A stretch of 64,000 nucleotides of DNA from Streptomyces sp. WAC 01529 (GTDB lineage Bacteria; Actinomycetota; Actinomycetes; Streptomycetales; Streptomycetaceae). The notes under the pieces are model-generated. The model searched no databases. It worked only from the letters and a program-made list of their open reading frames with translations, and had not been told where the DNA came from. This document shows, piece by piece, positions 45,779 through 53,034 of this stretch. Made by a program: the position numbers and the translations under genes. The DNA lies in the NCBI RefSeq assembly GCF_003945545.1, contig NZ_CP029617.1, positions 3,297,001-3,361,000 of the forward strand, read 5' to 3'. Position 1 is the stretch's first letter; each line of letters starts with the position of its first letter.

Positions 45779-45814
45779 GCCGGGGGGGTAACACCTGGTG
45801 CCAACTGCGGGTTG

Positions 45815-45971
45815 TGTGTGGCTGATCGCGCAGTTCCCCGCGCCCCTGACGGGGCTCTGCCTGGCGCCCCGTCAGGGGCGCGGGGAACTGCGCGCCAAGC
45901 CACGTACAACCGGCACGTCATACACCCTGGCCAAGGCCCCGTAAGGGGCGCGGGGAACTGCGCGACCGGCC
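45815..45971. repeat. Dispersed palindromic repeat, copy 3 (one forward, two inverted arms)
   Basis: The forward arm GTGTGGCTGATCGCGCAGTT continues into a C-rich run (45815-45855). An inverted arm lies at 45869-45903 and a second inverted arm at 45936-45971, both with GGGGCGCGGGGAACTGCGCG. The element fills the gap between convergent MFS and DivIVA-like genes and could terminate both. Confidence 0.85.
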
Positions 45972-46020
45972 CAAACGACCCGCACGCTGCCACGCCCACC
46001 CGGGAGGACCGGCACCCCGG

Positions 46021-46923
46021 CTAGGGGGTCTCCTCGGCGGGGGTGCGGCCGGTCAAGGCGGCCAGGCTGGAGCGCACGTGGTCCATATGGGCCCGTACCT
46101 CGTCCCACCGCTCCCCGTGCTCCCGCAGGAGTCGCTCCGTCTCCCGGGTGACCCGGTCCTCCCGCACCCTCGCCTCCGCGATGACCTCCGCGCCCCGCGC
46201 CGCCGCGTCCTCCTGGCCGTGCCGGGCGGACTCCTCCACCTCCGCGAAGGCCCGCTTGGCCTCGGAGAGGCGGGCCTCCGCCGCGGCGATCCGCTCCGCG
46301 TCCCGCGCGTCCGAGACCGCCTCGCGCTCGGCGATCTCCCGCTCGGCCGCCTCCCACCGCTCGGCCTGCTCCTTCTCCTGCTCGGCGAGCAGCCCCTCGC
46401 ACCGCTGCCGCATCTCCCGCAGCGCGGCCAGCGCCTCGCCGCGCCACTCCTTCACATCCCGCCGGGCGGAGATCCGGGCGTCGTCGGCCGTGGCCCGGTC
46501 GTCCAGCAACCGCCGCCTGACCCATTCGTCGGCATCCGCGGCCACCTCATCGGCGTACGCCCGAGCCGCCTCCCGCACCCCGCGCGCCCCCGCCTCCGCC
46601 TCCTCCGTCACGGCCTGCGCCGCCGCCCGCGCCGCCTGCCGCACCTCGGCCGCCTCCGCCTCGGCGAGCGCCAGGATCTGCCGCGCCCGCCCGCTGAGCG
46701 TCTCGTACGTCTGAGGGGCGAGCCGCGACACCGCGTCCCGCAGGTGTTCGGCCTGGACCTCCATGTCCTTGGCGAGGACGGTGAGCCGGGCGGCGCGCTC
46801 CCACGCCACGTCCCGTTCCTCGGAAAGCCCGTCGGCGTACGCCTCCACCTGCTGGGGGCGGTAACCGCGCCCTCGCACGGTGGTGAAGCCGTGCGGCGAG
46901 GACCACGCGCCACTGCTGCTCAT
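46021..46923 (-). CDS. DivIVA-like coiled-coil protein
   Basis: A 300-aa cytoplasmic protein. The first 45 residues (GFTTVRGRGYRPQQVEAYADGLSEERDVAWERA) match the DivIVA-type N-terminal membrane-targeting and coil region (RGYxxxQVD pattern). The rest is Ala/Glu/Arg-rich with unbroken heptads, a long coiled coil. Streptomyces relatives include the polarisome proteins DivIVA, Scy and FilP, and entries labelled cellulose-binding. It is probably cytoskeletal or polar scaffolding; specific partner unknown. It precedes the toxin/immunity-like block in position but has its own transcription unit. Confidence 0.85.
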   Translation of the reverse strand: MSSSGAWSSPHGFTTVRGRGYRPQQVEAYADGLSEERDVAWERAARLTVLAKDMEVQAEHLRDAVSRLAPQTYETLSGRARQILALAEAEAAEVRQAARAAAQAVTEEAEAGARGVREAARAYADEVAADADEWVRRRLLDDRATADDARISARRDVKEWRGEALAALREMRQRCEGLLAEQEKEQAERWEAAEREIAEREAVSDARDAERIAAAEARLSEAKRAFAEVEESARHGQEDAAARGAEVIAEARVREDRVTRETERLLREHGERWDEVRAHMDHVRSSLAALTGRTPAEETP

Positions 46924-47095
46924 CCTGGAACCCCTCTCCGACGTACCTCGCGCGTACAGCGCGATTGGCGCACATCTTGATGGATCAAGCGGAAGCGCTC
47001 ATAACGCGACACTCCGCCCACTCCACCCGGTCAAGGATGCGGCAATTGCCGCCGGAAGCCGGAATCGCGGCGACACAGGGTGGCAGAAGGCGACA

Positions 47096-47132
47096 GAAGG
47101 CGCCCGGTCCGTCTTCCGGGCCAGGCGCCTTC
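47096..47132. terminator. Hairpin behind the 1005-aa gene
   Basis: GAAGGCGCC (47096-47104) pairs with GGCGCCTTC (47124-47132), extended by partial CGG/CCG pairing. It lies 28 bases after the stop of the minus-strand gene at 47160. Confidence 0.65.
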
Positions 47133-47159
47133 CGCGTACGTACTCCACTCGCGCCCTTG

Positions 47160-50100
47160 CTAGAGGAGCCCGTCCCACATCTGCTCAAGGAGCACCGACC
47201 ACCAGCTCTCCGGTGACGCGAGCGCCGCCGGGTCGAGGGCGGCCAGCTGGTTCTGGAAGTCGACGGTCCAGCGGCCCGCCTGCTCCTGGTTGAGCCCGAA
47301 CCGCAGCCGCCACATCCGGCCGAGCAGCGCCAGGCAGCGCGCGAACTCGGGCAGCCCCGTGTTCACGAACTGCGGCGGCACGGGGGCGCCGCCGGGGCCC
47401 GCCTCGACCGGCACGGCCACGATGTTCGCCGTGCCGTACTGGACACAGAGCGCACGGCCGAAGTCGCTGCCCATCACCAGATACGAGCCCGCGTCCGACG
47501 CGGGCTGCACGCCCCGCTCCTGCGCCAGCTCCGCCAGCGTCGGCACCGGCCTGCCCGGCTGGGCCTGCGCCCAGAAGAACGGCCCGAAATCGACGGGCAG
47601 GCCCGCCACCACGAGGGTGTGCGCCACGATGTCCGGCACGCCCTGCCGGGAGACCGCGCGCTGGTCGAAGCGGAAGACGCCGGGCCCGAAGGCCCCGGCC
47701 AGCTCCTGCGCGACGCCCTCGGGCGGGACCGGCGGGGCGGGCGGCATCGGCTGCAACGGCGCGCGCACCGGCGCCGGGCGCGCCGGGCCGTCCGCGACCT
47801 GGTGCAACTCCCCCTGGTGCGCGAGGAGTTGCTGCATGCCGCCCTGACGGGACGCGTGGTCCCTGCCGTACGGGGCGATGGACGTGATCCGCGCCTGCGG
47901 CCAGGTCTCACGGATCATCCGGGCGCAGTACGCGCCCGGCAGCTCGCAGGACTCCAGCTCGGTGTGGAGTTCCAGAACCTGCTGCGGGGGCACGTTCATG
48001 CCGCGCAGCTCGTGCAGGATCTGCCACTCCGGGTGCGGGGTGCCGGGCGCCGAGCGCCGGATGACCTGCTGCTCGGAGCCGTCGGCCGCGCGGTAGCGCA
48101 GCACGGCCTGGTAGCCGGGGCCGACGGTGGGCTGACCGGTGGGCGGCTGCGGATAGCCGTACGGCTGTCCGGCCGGGCCCGGCCGCATGGGCGCGGGCGC
48201 CGGCGCGGGCGGCGGCGGCATGCCGGGGCCACCCGGGCCGCCGACCGCGGGACCGGCCAGCATCGTCGCGGCGTGGTGGACGCCGCCGCCGGGGGGCGGC
48301 GGGGTGCCGGGCGCGCCGGGAGCACCCGGGGGCTTGGGCGCGCCGGGCACCCCGCCGAGGCTCGCGTCGGCGAACATCGTCGCGGCGTGATGCACACCGC
48401 CGGGAGGCGTACCGGGGGCACCGGGCGGGCCCGGAGGCGCGGGCGCGGCAGGCGTGCCGGGGGCACCCGGAGGGCCGGGCGGCTTGGGCGCGCCGGGACC
48501 GCCAGGACCGCCGAGGCTCGGGTCGGCGAACATCGTCGCGGCGTGGTGGACACCGCCCGGAGGCGTACCGGGGGCGCCGGGCGACCCCGGAGGCGCGGGC
48601 GCGGCAGGCGTGCCGGGCGGCTTGGGTCCGTCGGGCCCGAGCGAGGAGACGAGCTGCGTCGGTACGTACCCACCGGCGGGCGTACCGGGAGCGCCGGGCC
48701 CGGAGGGCGGCGGCGTGCTTCCCGGGGGCGGCCCTTGCGGATACCCGTACGCGGAGGCGTCGGCCCCCGGCGGAGGCGGGGTCGGCGGACCGGCGGGCGG
48801 CGGCGTAGCGGATCCGGCGCCGGGGCCTTGCGGATAGCCGTACGCGGAAGCATCCGGCGCACCCGGCGAAGGCGGCGGCGGAGTCGGCGAACCGGCGGGC
48901 GGCAGCGGCGCGTTGGCCCCCGGCGGAGGCGGAAGCGGAACCGGCGCCCCCTCAGGAGGCAGCGGCGAACCGGCGGGCGGCAGCGGCGCGTTCGCCCCTG
49001 CACCACCCGGAGCACCGGGCCCCTGCGGATACCCGTACGCGGAAGCATCGGCCCCCGACGGAGGCGGAGTCGGCGAACCGGCAGGCGGCAGCGGCGCGTT
49101 CGCCCCAGCGCCACCCGGAGCACCGGGCCCCTGCGGATACCCGTACGCGGAAGCATCGGCCCCCGGCGGAGGCGGGGTCGGCGGACCGGCGGGCGGCGGC
49201 GTAGGGGAGCCGGCGCCGCCACCGGAGGCAACGGGACCTTGTGGGTACCCGTACGCGGAAGCGTCCGGCGCACCCGGCGCCGGGGACGGGCCGTCCAGGG
49301 CCGGAGCGATGGCGGTCGCCGGGAGGTGGCTGCCTCCGTGCATCAGGGCCGTCTTGGCGTCCGGCGCCACGCCCCGCGACGGGGGCCCGTCCCCGTCCTC
49401 GGAGACCAGCGGCGGCGCGAACACCGTCGCGGGCGCCGCCACCGAAAGGTCCTCGCCCTCGTCGGCGTTGGTGTCCGTACCGGCCCACGGGGTCGCCCCC
49501 ACGGGCACGCCCGGCGACGTCGCGGGCAGGCTGTCGTCGCGGTCGGGCCCGGCGTCCCCGCCCTGCGCGGCGGCCGCGGGCCACGGCGTACCGCCCTCCG
49601 GCGTGACGGGTTCCGCGGGAGCCGAACTCCCGTCATCCACCGCCCCGCTGGAGGCCGACGCCCCGCTGGAGGCCGACGCCCCACTGGAGGCCGACGCCCC
49701 GCTGGAGGCCACCGCCTCGCCGGAAGCCGCCGCGTCGGACGGCTCCCGCTCGCCCTCGGGTGACGCCCCCTCGGACGAGCCACCGCCCCTGCGGTCCGGG
49801 ATGCCCATCTTGTCCGCCGCCTCCTGGAGCCACTCCGGAGGCGTCAGCAGGAACGACGTCTGATTGAGGTCGACCCGCTCCGGCGGCGGCACCACCGCGT
49901 CCTGCGGTGCCGCGTCCGGCAGCCCGTACTCCTCCTCGTACCGGCGGATCACCTCGCCGACGGGAAGCGAGGGCCACAGCGTGGCCTCGCCGCTGTCCCG
50001 CGCGATGACGAGCCGCTGGGCGCCGCCGTCGGAGACCGGACCGTCCTGGCGGTCCTCGGCCCAGACGACGAACCCGAGGTCGAACTCCCGGACCCGCACC

Positions 50101-50177
50101 TCCCGGTGCTGATAGCCCGGCACCTCGCCGTTGATCCACTCTTCGGCGCGCTCCTGCGCCTGCGCGAAGGTCACCAT
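47160..50177 (-). CDS. Multidomain Imm35/YrhB-like, deaminase-like, SUKH-4 protein
   Basis: A 1005-aa protein without signal peptide or TM. Residues 1-100 (FAQAQERAEEWINGE, FDLGFVVWAED, RDSGEATLWPSLPVGEVIRRYEE) resemble immunity domain Imm35/YrhB. Residues about 120-685 are low complexity, with five units of ASAYGYPQGP and three of GVHHAATM. Residues about 689-790 look like a toxin-type nucleotide deaminase, with HPEW (715-718) and ELESCELPGAYC containing Cys 744 and Cys 751. Residues about 822-1005 are a SUKH-4 domain. SUKH and Imm35 are immunity folds of polymorphic toxins; such deaminases are toxins or nucleotide editors. ATG 50177 is 7 bases after the upstream WHH-SUKH gene's stop, with GGGGAG spanning that stop, so translation is coupled. 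Confidence 0.85.
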   Translation of the reverse strand: MVTFAQAQERAEEWINGEVPGYQHREVRVREFDLGFVVWAEDRQDGPVSDGGAQRLVIARDSGEATLWPSLPVGEVIRRYEEEYGLPDAAPQDAVVPPPERVDLNQTSFLLTPPEWLQEAADKMGIPDRRGGGSSEGASPEGEREPSDAAASGEAVASSGASASSGASASSGASASSGAVDDGSSAPAEPVTPEGGTPWPAAAAQGGDAGPDRDDSLPATSPGVPVGATPWAGTDTNADEGEDLSVAAPATVFAPPLVSEDGDGPPSRGVAPDAKTALMHGGSHLPATAIAPALDGPSPAPGAPDASAYGYPQGPVASGGGAGSPTPPPAGPPTPPPPGADASAYGYPQGPGAPGGAGANAPLPPAGSPTPPPSGADASAYGYPQGPGAPGGAGANAPLPPAGSPLPPEGAPVPLPPPPGANAPLPPAGSPTPPPPSPGAPDASAYGYPQGPGAGSATPPPAGPPTPPPPGADASAYGYPQGPPPGSTPPPSGPGAPGTPAGGYVPTQLVSSLGPDGPKPPGTPAAPAPPGSPGAPGTPPGGVHHAATMFADPSLGGPGGPGAPKPPGPPGAPGTPAAPAPPGPPGAPGTPPGGVHHAATMFADASLGGVPGAPKPPGAPGAPGTPPPPGGGVHHAATMLAGPAVGGPGGPGMPPPPAPAPAPMRPGPAGQPYGYPQPPTGQPTVGPGYQAVLRYRAADGSEQQVIRRSAPGTPHPEWQILHELRGMNVPPQQVLELHTELESCELPGAYCARMIRETWPQARITSIAPYGRDHASRQGGMQQLLAHQGELHQVADGPARPAPVRAPLQPMPPAPPVPPEGVAQELAGAFGPGVFRFDQRAVSRQGVPDIVAHTLVVAGLPVDFGPFFWAQAQPGRPVPTLAELAQERGVQPASDAGSYLVMGSDFGRALCVQYGTANIVAVPVEAGPGGAPVPPQFVNTGLPEFARCLALLGRMWRLRFGLNQEQAGRWTVDFQNQLAALDPAALASPESWWSVLLEQMWDGLL

Positions 50178-50184
50178 CGCCTAG

Positions 50185-51180
50185 TCACTCCCCAGCCGAG
50201 GACACGGGGACGGCGTGCGCGAAGCCGCCGTCCACCATCAGGTTCGCCACGGTCTCCAGCTCCGGCGGATTGCCCGCGAGCCGCGCCAGGAACGCGTCGA
50301 AGTCGTCGCCGCACGGCAGCAGCAGCCGCCGCACCCGCTCCGCGGGAGGCCACGCGGCCGCCTCCGAGACGTCCCGCACGTCGTCGTACGCGCAGAACCA
50401 CACGGAACCGACCCGGTCGCCCTTGACCTTCACCGCGAGCAGCCCGCCCTGCACGAAGCCGACTCCCAGGTAGTCCTTGGTGAGATGGTCGCGCAGGCAC
50501 TTGTTGACGTACACCAGGTCGTTGACCGCGGCCTCGTCCCGCACCGTGAAGAACGGCTGGTCCACCAGGAGGCCCAACTCGGCGTCGAGCGCCGCGCCGA
50601 CCGGCGCGCAGCCGCCCGCCGCCTTCAGGAAGGAGCGGTAGGCGCCGGGGAGCCGGTAGCCGAGGTCCTCCTCGACGCCCTGGACCTGCTGCTCCGTCAC
50701 CGCGACCGCGGCCTTCGGCAGACCGAAGTGCGCGGGGCGCGTCTCCTGGAGCGGGCGCGTGCCGCGCTTGTCCTGGTCCACGGCGGTCGTCGCGATGCCG
50801 CCGTGGTGCCGAAGCAGCGCCTTCACCTCGACCGGTACCAGTTCCAGGCGGCGGCTGTCCGGCACGTGGTGCCAGGTCCAGCCGTGCGGGGTCGCCACCG
50901 CGGGGATCGTGTCCCACAGATCGTGGCCGTCCGCCGCCATCGCCGCGTTCGCCGACACGTAGTCGGTCAGGCGCAGTTCGTCGACGCCGAAGCCCTCCGG
51001 GGGCTCCGCGATCTCGGCGGCGGCACGCGCGTACGGCGAGAAGTCCGGATAGCCCCGCTCATCCACCCGCACCCCTCTGGGATGGCGGGCGGCGCGGACC
51101 GGGTCCGGGAAGTGCACGACCTGCCCGGCGTAGGCCGCGTTCGGCGGCGCGGACTGCTGCCCCAGCCGACCTGTCGTCAT
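50185..51180 (-). CDS. WHH (HNH/EndoVII) nuclease-like domain fused to SUKH (SMI1/KNR4)
   Basis: A 331-aa cytosolic protein. Residues about 14-135 hold a toxin-type nuclease domain of the HNH/EndoVII group. The pattern is GYPDFSPYA, then AMAADGHDLWD, then TPHGWTWHHVPDSRRLELVP (98-117) with the diagnostic WHH (103-105), then ALLRHHGG. Residues about 160-305 form a SUKH (SMI1/KNR4) domain (VTEQQVQGVEEDLGYRLPGAYRSFLKAAGG). In polymorphic toxin systems the nuclease and its SUKH immunity protein are separate genes; here they are one chain with no export signal, so the pair may be self-inhibiting or domesticated. ATG 51180 is preceded by a G-rich SD. First gene of a two-gene unit. Confidence 0.88.
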   Translation of the reverse strand: MTTGRLGQQSAPPNAAYAGQVVHFPDPVRAARHPRGVRVDERGYPDFSPYARAAAEIAEPPEGFGVDELRLTDYVSANAAMAADGHDLWDTIPAVATPHGWTWHHVPDSRRLELVPVEVKALLRHHGGIATTAVDQDKRGTRPLQETRPAHFGLPKAAVAVTEQQVQGVEEDLGYRLPGAYRSFLKAAGGCAPVGAALDAELGLLVDQPFFTVRDEAAVNDLVYVNKCLRDHLTKDYLGVGFVQGGLLAVKVKGDRVGSVWFCAYDDVRDVSEAAAWPPAERVRRLLLPCGDDFDAFLARLAGNPPELETVANLMVDGGFAHAVPVSSAGE

Positions 51181-51513
51181 GGCGGTTGCCCCCTGCGGCA
51201 CGGTGAAAAGTTCTGATTCTGCGGATTTCGTTCCGCGGATTTTCGGTTTCCGCGGGTTCCGGTACTGCGGATGTCGACACAGCCTATGCGTAACGACGAC
51301 ACCGGTCACCGGGCCTCCGGTTCCATGACCAGCAGCCACCGGACGGTCACCGTGCGACGAATCCCGACGGGAAGCCAGGCGTGTCGCAGTGCCCCAGCTT
51401 CCGCACCACCCGCCCCATTTGGCAGGCTGTCCCCCGCGACGCGGGGGCGTGGCACACACGCGGTGACGACCGCGAGCGCAGGGGCGCGAGCCCAGGGGGA
51501 GGGGAACAGCACG
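51181..51513. promoter_or_regulatory. Divergent control region of the SUKH/deaminase cluster
   Basis: No gene is apparent in this 333-base gap between two divergent pairs. Bases 51221-51275 are a repeat-rich patch: GCGGATTT at 51221 and 51235, GCGGAT again at 51267, and TTCCGCGG at 51231 and 51248. These could bind a common regulator. No clear -35/-10 boxes were assigned. Confidence 0.4.
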
Positions 51514-52446
51514 ATGCACATGGCACAGAACACGTCAGGCCACACGCTGTCCACGACGGCGGCCACGGCGAGGTCCGCCACCGCGGCGACCACGGGATCC
51601 TTGCTGCCGACCGCGGCGGGGTCCGGCATGGCGACCGCCTCGCGACCCGGCTCGGCACCCACCACTCGGCCCGGCACGGCCACCACCACCGGGTCCTTCA
51701 CGGCATTCACCACGGGGAGCGGGTCGGCAGGCGCCGCAGGTCCCGGCACCGCAGGACCCCGCATGAGCACCACCGCAGGAACCGTCATGGCAACCGCCAC
51801 GCGGCCCGGCATGGCCACCACCTCAGGAACCGTCATGGCAACCAGCACCGGGCATCCCACCGCCGACCCCAGCGCGCCCCTCACGGCCTCCGCCGCCGCA
51901 CCCGGCACCGGCCCCGGCCCCGCGGGCGACGCCGCGCCCGGCGCCGGAGACCCCCGCGCCGCCGCGTCCGGCGACCCCCGCGTCGGCTGGAGCAGCACCG
52001 ACGCGCACGCGCCCATCCTGCGCCAGCGCCGCGACGGGATCCTGCCGACCGTCGCCGCCGCCCTCTCCGTACGCGGCCAGACCACGCTCACCTGCACCGC
52101 GGGCCGCGGCGAGGAACCCCCCACGCTCCACCCGCTCGTCCAGGACTTCCTCGACACCCTCACCAGCGGCCAGCGCGAACGCTTCACCGGACGCTGCGCC
52201 GAGGCCATCCTCATCTCCCGCCACCTCATGGCGGCCGACGCGAGCCGCTCCAAGCGGGCCTCGCGCAAACCGATGACCAACGGCGAGGCCCGCAAGGCCC
52301 TCAAGCACGCCAAACTGACCACCCGCCGCATCCGCGAGGACGGCGACCCCCTGCACGGCTCCTTCGCCCAGCCCTGCCGCTCCTGCACCGCCCTCACGGC
52401 GCACTTCGGCGTACGTGTCGTGGACCCGACGGCCACCGAAGGCTGA
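51514..52446 (+). CDS. YwqJ-like nucleotide/nucleic-acid deaminase
   Basis: A 310-aa protein. The N-terminal half (10-150) is low complexity (Ala, Thr, Gly, Met; repeated GTVMAT and GMAT units). The C-terminal domain (about 162-305) is a YwqJ-type deaminase of the toxin class. CAE (228-230, in GRCAEAILISRHL) gives the first zinc ligand and the catalytic Glu, and PCRSC (287-291) gives the other two Cys ligands. All catalytic positions are intact. ATG 51514 has GGAGGGG upstream; upstream in-frame starts give an Arg/Ser-rich extension. It is followed 47 bases later by the SUKH-3 gene, the expected immunity partner. The target (DNA, RNA or nucleotide) is unknown. Confidence 0.88.
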   Translation: MHMAQNTSGHTLSTTAATARSATAATTGSLLPTAAGSGMATASRPGSAPTTRPGTATTTGSFTAFTTGSGSAGAAGPGTAGPRMSTTAGTVMATATRPGMATTSGTVMATSTGHPTADPSAPLTASAAAPGTGPGPAGDAAPGAGDPRAAASGDPRVGWSSTDAHAPILRQRRDGILPTVAAALSVRGQTTLTCTAGRGEEPPTLHPLVQDFLDTLTSGQRERFTGRCAEAILISRHLMAADASRSKRASRKPMTNGEARKALKHAKLTTRRIREDGDPLHGSFAQPCRSCTALTAHFGVRVVDPTATEG

Positions 52447-52493
52447 CCGTCGCCCGTCCGACCGACCGTCTCCGACCGAACAAGGGCCACCCC

Positions 52494-53009
52494 ATGCACG
52501 CCGACCGCACCACGACCGCCGCACCCGCCGGCCACAGCACCCGCTTCCCCGTACCCGTGGACGCCGCCCTGCGCGCGGCCGGCTGGCGCCAGGGGCGCTG
52601 GGACATCAAGCAGGCCGAGATCTGGGCCGACGTCCTGCGCCGCCACACCTCACCCGCCGGGCACCGCCACCGCGTCTTCCCCGCCGCCGTCGAGGCCTGG
52701 GCCGAGTTCGGCGGACTGCACATCACCCCGCAGGGCCCCGGCCGCCAGATAGCGCCCGCCACCGTGCACCTCGACCCCATGTACGGCCTGCACCTCGCCC
52801 GCACCCTCGGCGACCTCGGCCGCGCCCTGAGCACCGAGGTGTGCCCCATCGGCGAGGAGACGGAGACCCAGGCGCTGCTCGCCATCGACACCGAGGGCCG
52901 CGTCTACAGCCTCGACCACAGCGGTGACTGGTTCCTCGGCGCCCACATCGACCAGGCCCTCGCCACCCTCGTCACGGGCGCCCGCCCCACCCGCCTGACG
53001 GCGAGCTGA
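52494..53009 (+). CDS. SUKH-3 immunity-like protein
   Basis: A 171-aa cytosolic protein with a SUKH-3 domain throughout (RFPVPVDAALRAAGWRQGRWD, then FPAAVEAWAEFGGLHITPQGPGRQIAP, then GEETETQALLAIDTEGRVYSLDHSGDWFLG). SUKH-3 proteins are known or predicted immunity proteins for nucleic-acid-targeting toxins. It is the second gene of the YwqJ pair, 47 bases downstream on the same strand, so it probably neutralises or regulates that deaminase. It converges with the sensor kinase gene, 25 bases away. Confidence 0.9.
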   Translation: MHADRTTTAAPAGHSTRFPVPVDAALRAAGWRQGRWDIKQAEIWADVLRRHTSPAGHRHRVFPAAVEAWAEFGGLHITPQGPGRQIAPATVHLDPMYGLHLARTLGDLGRALSTEVCPIGEETETQALLAIDTEGRVYSLDHSGDWFLGAHIDQALATLVTGARPTRLTAS

Positions 53010-53034
53010 CCGGCGTACGACCGCCGCCGAACCG

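Noticed and set aside
48200..49280. Possible CRISPR-like or minisatellite array
   Set aside because: The repeats are codon-level repeats (ASAYGYPQGP, GVHHAATM) inside an open reading frame with irregular spacing and no unique spacers.
47619..49763. Long plus-strand frames opposite the 1005-aa gene
   Set aside because: They mirror the Pro/Gly repeat linker as Arg/Gly repeats; no start signal or motif.
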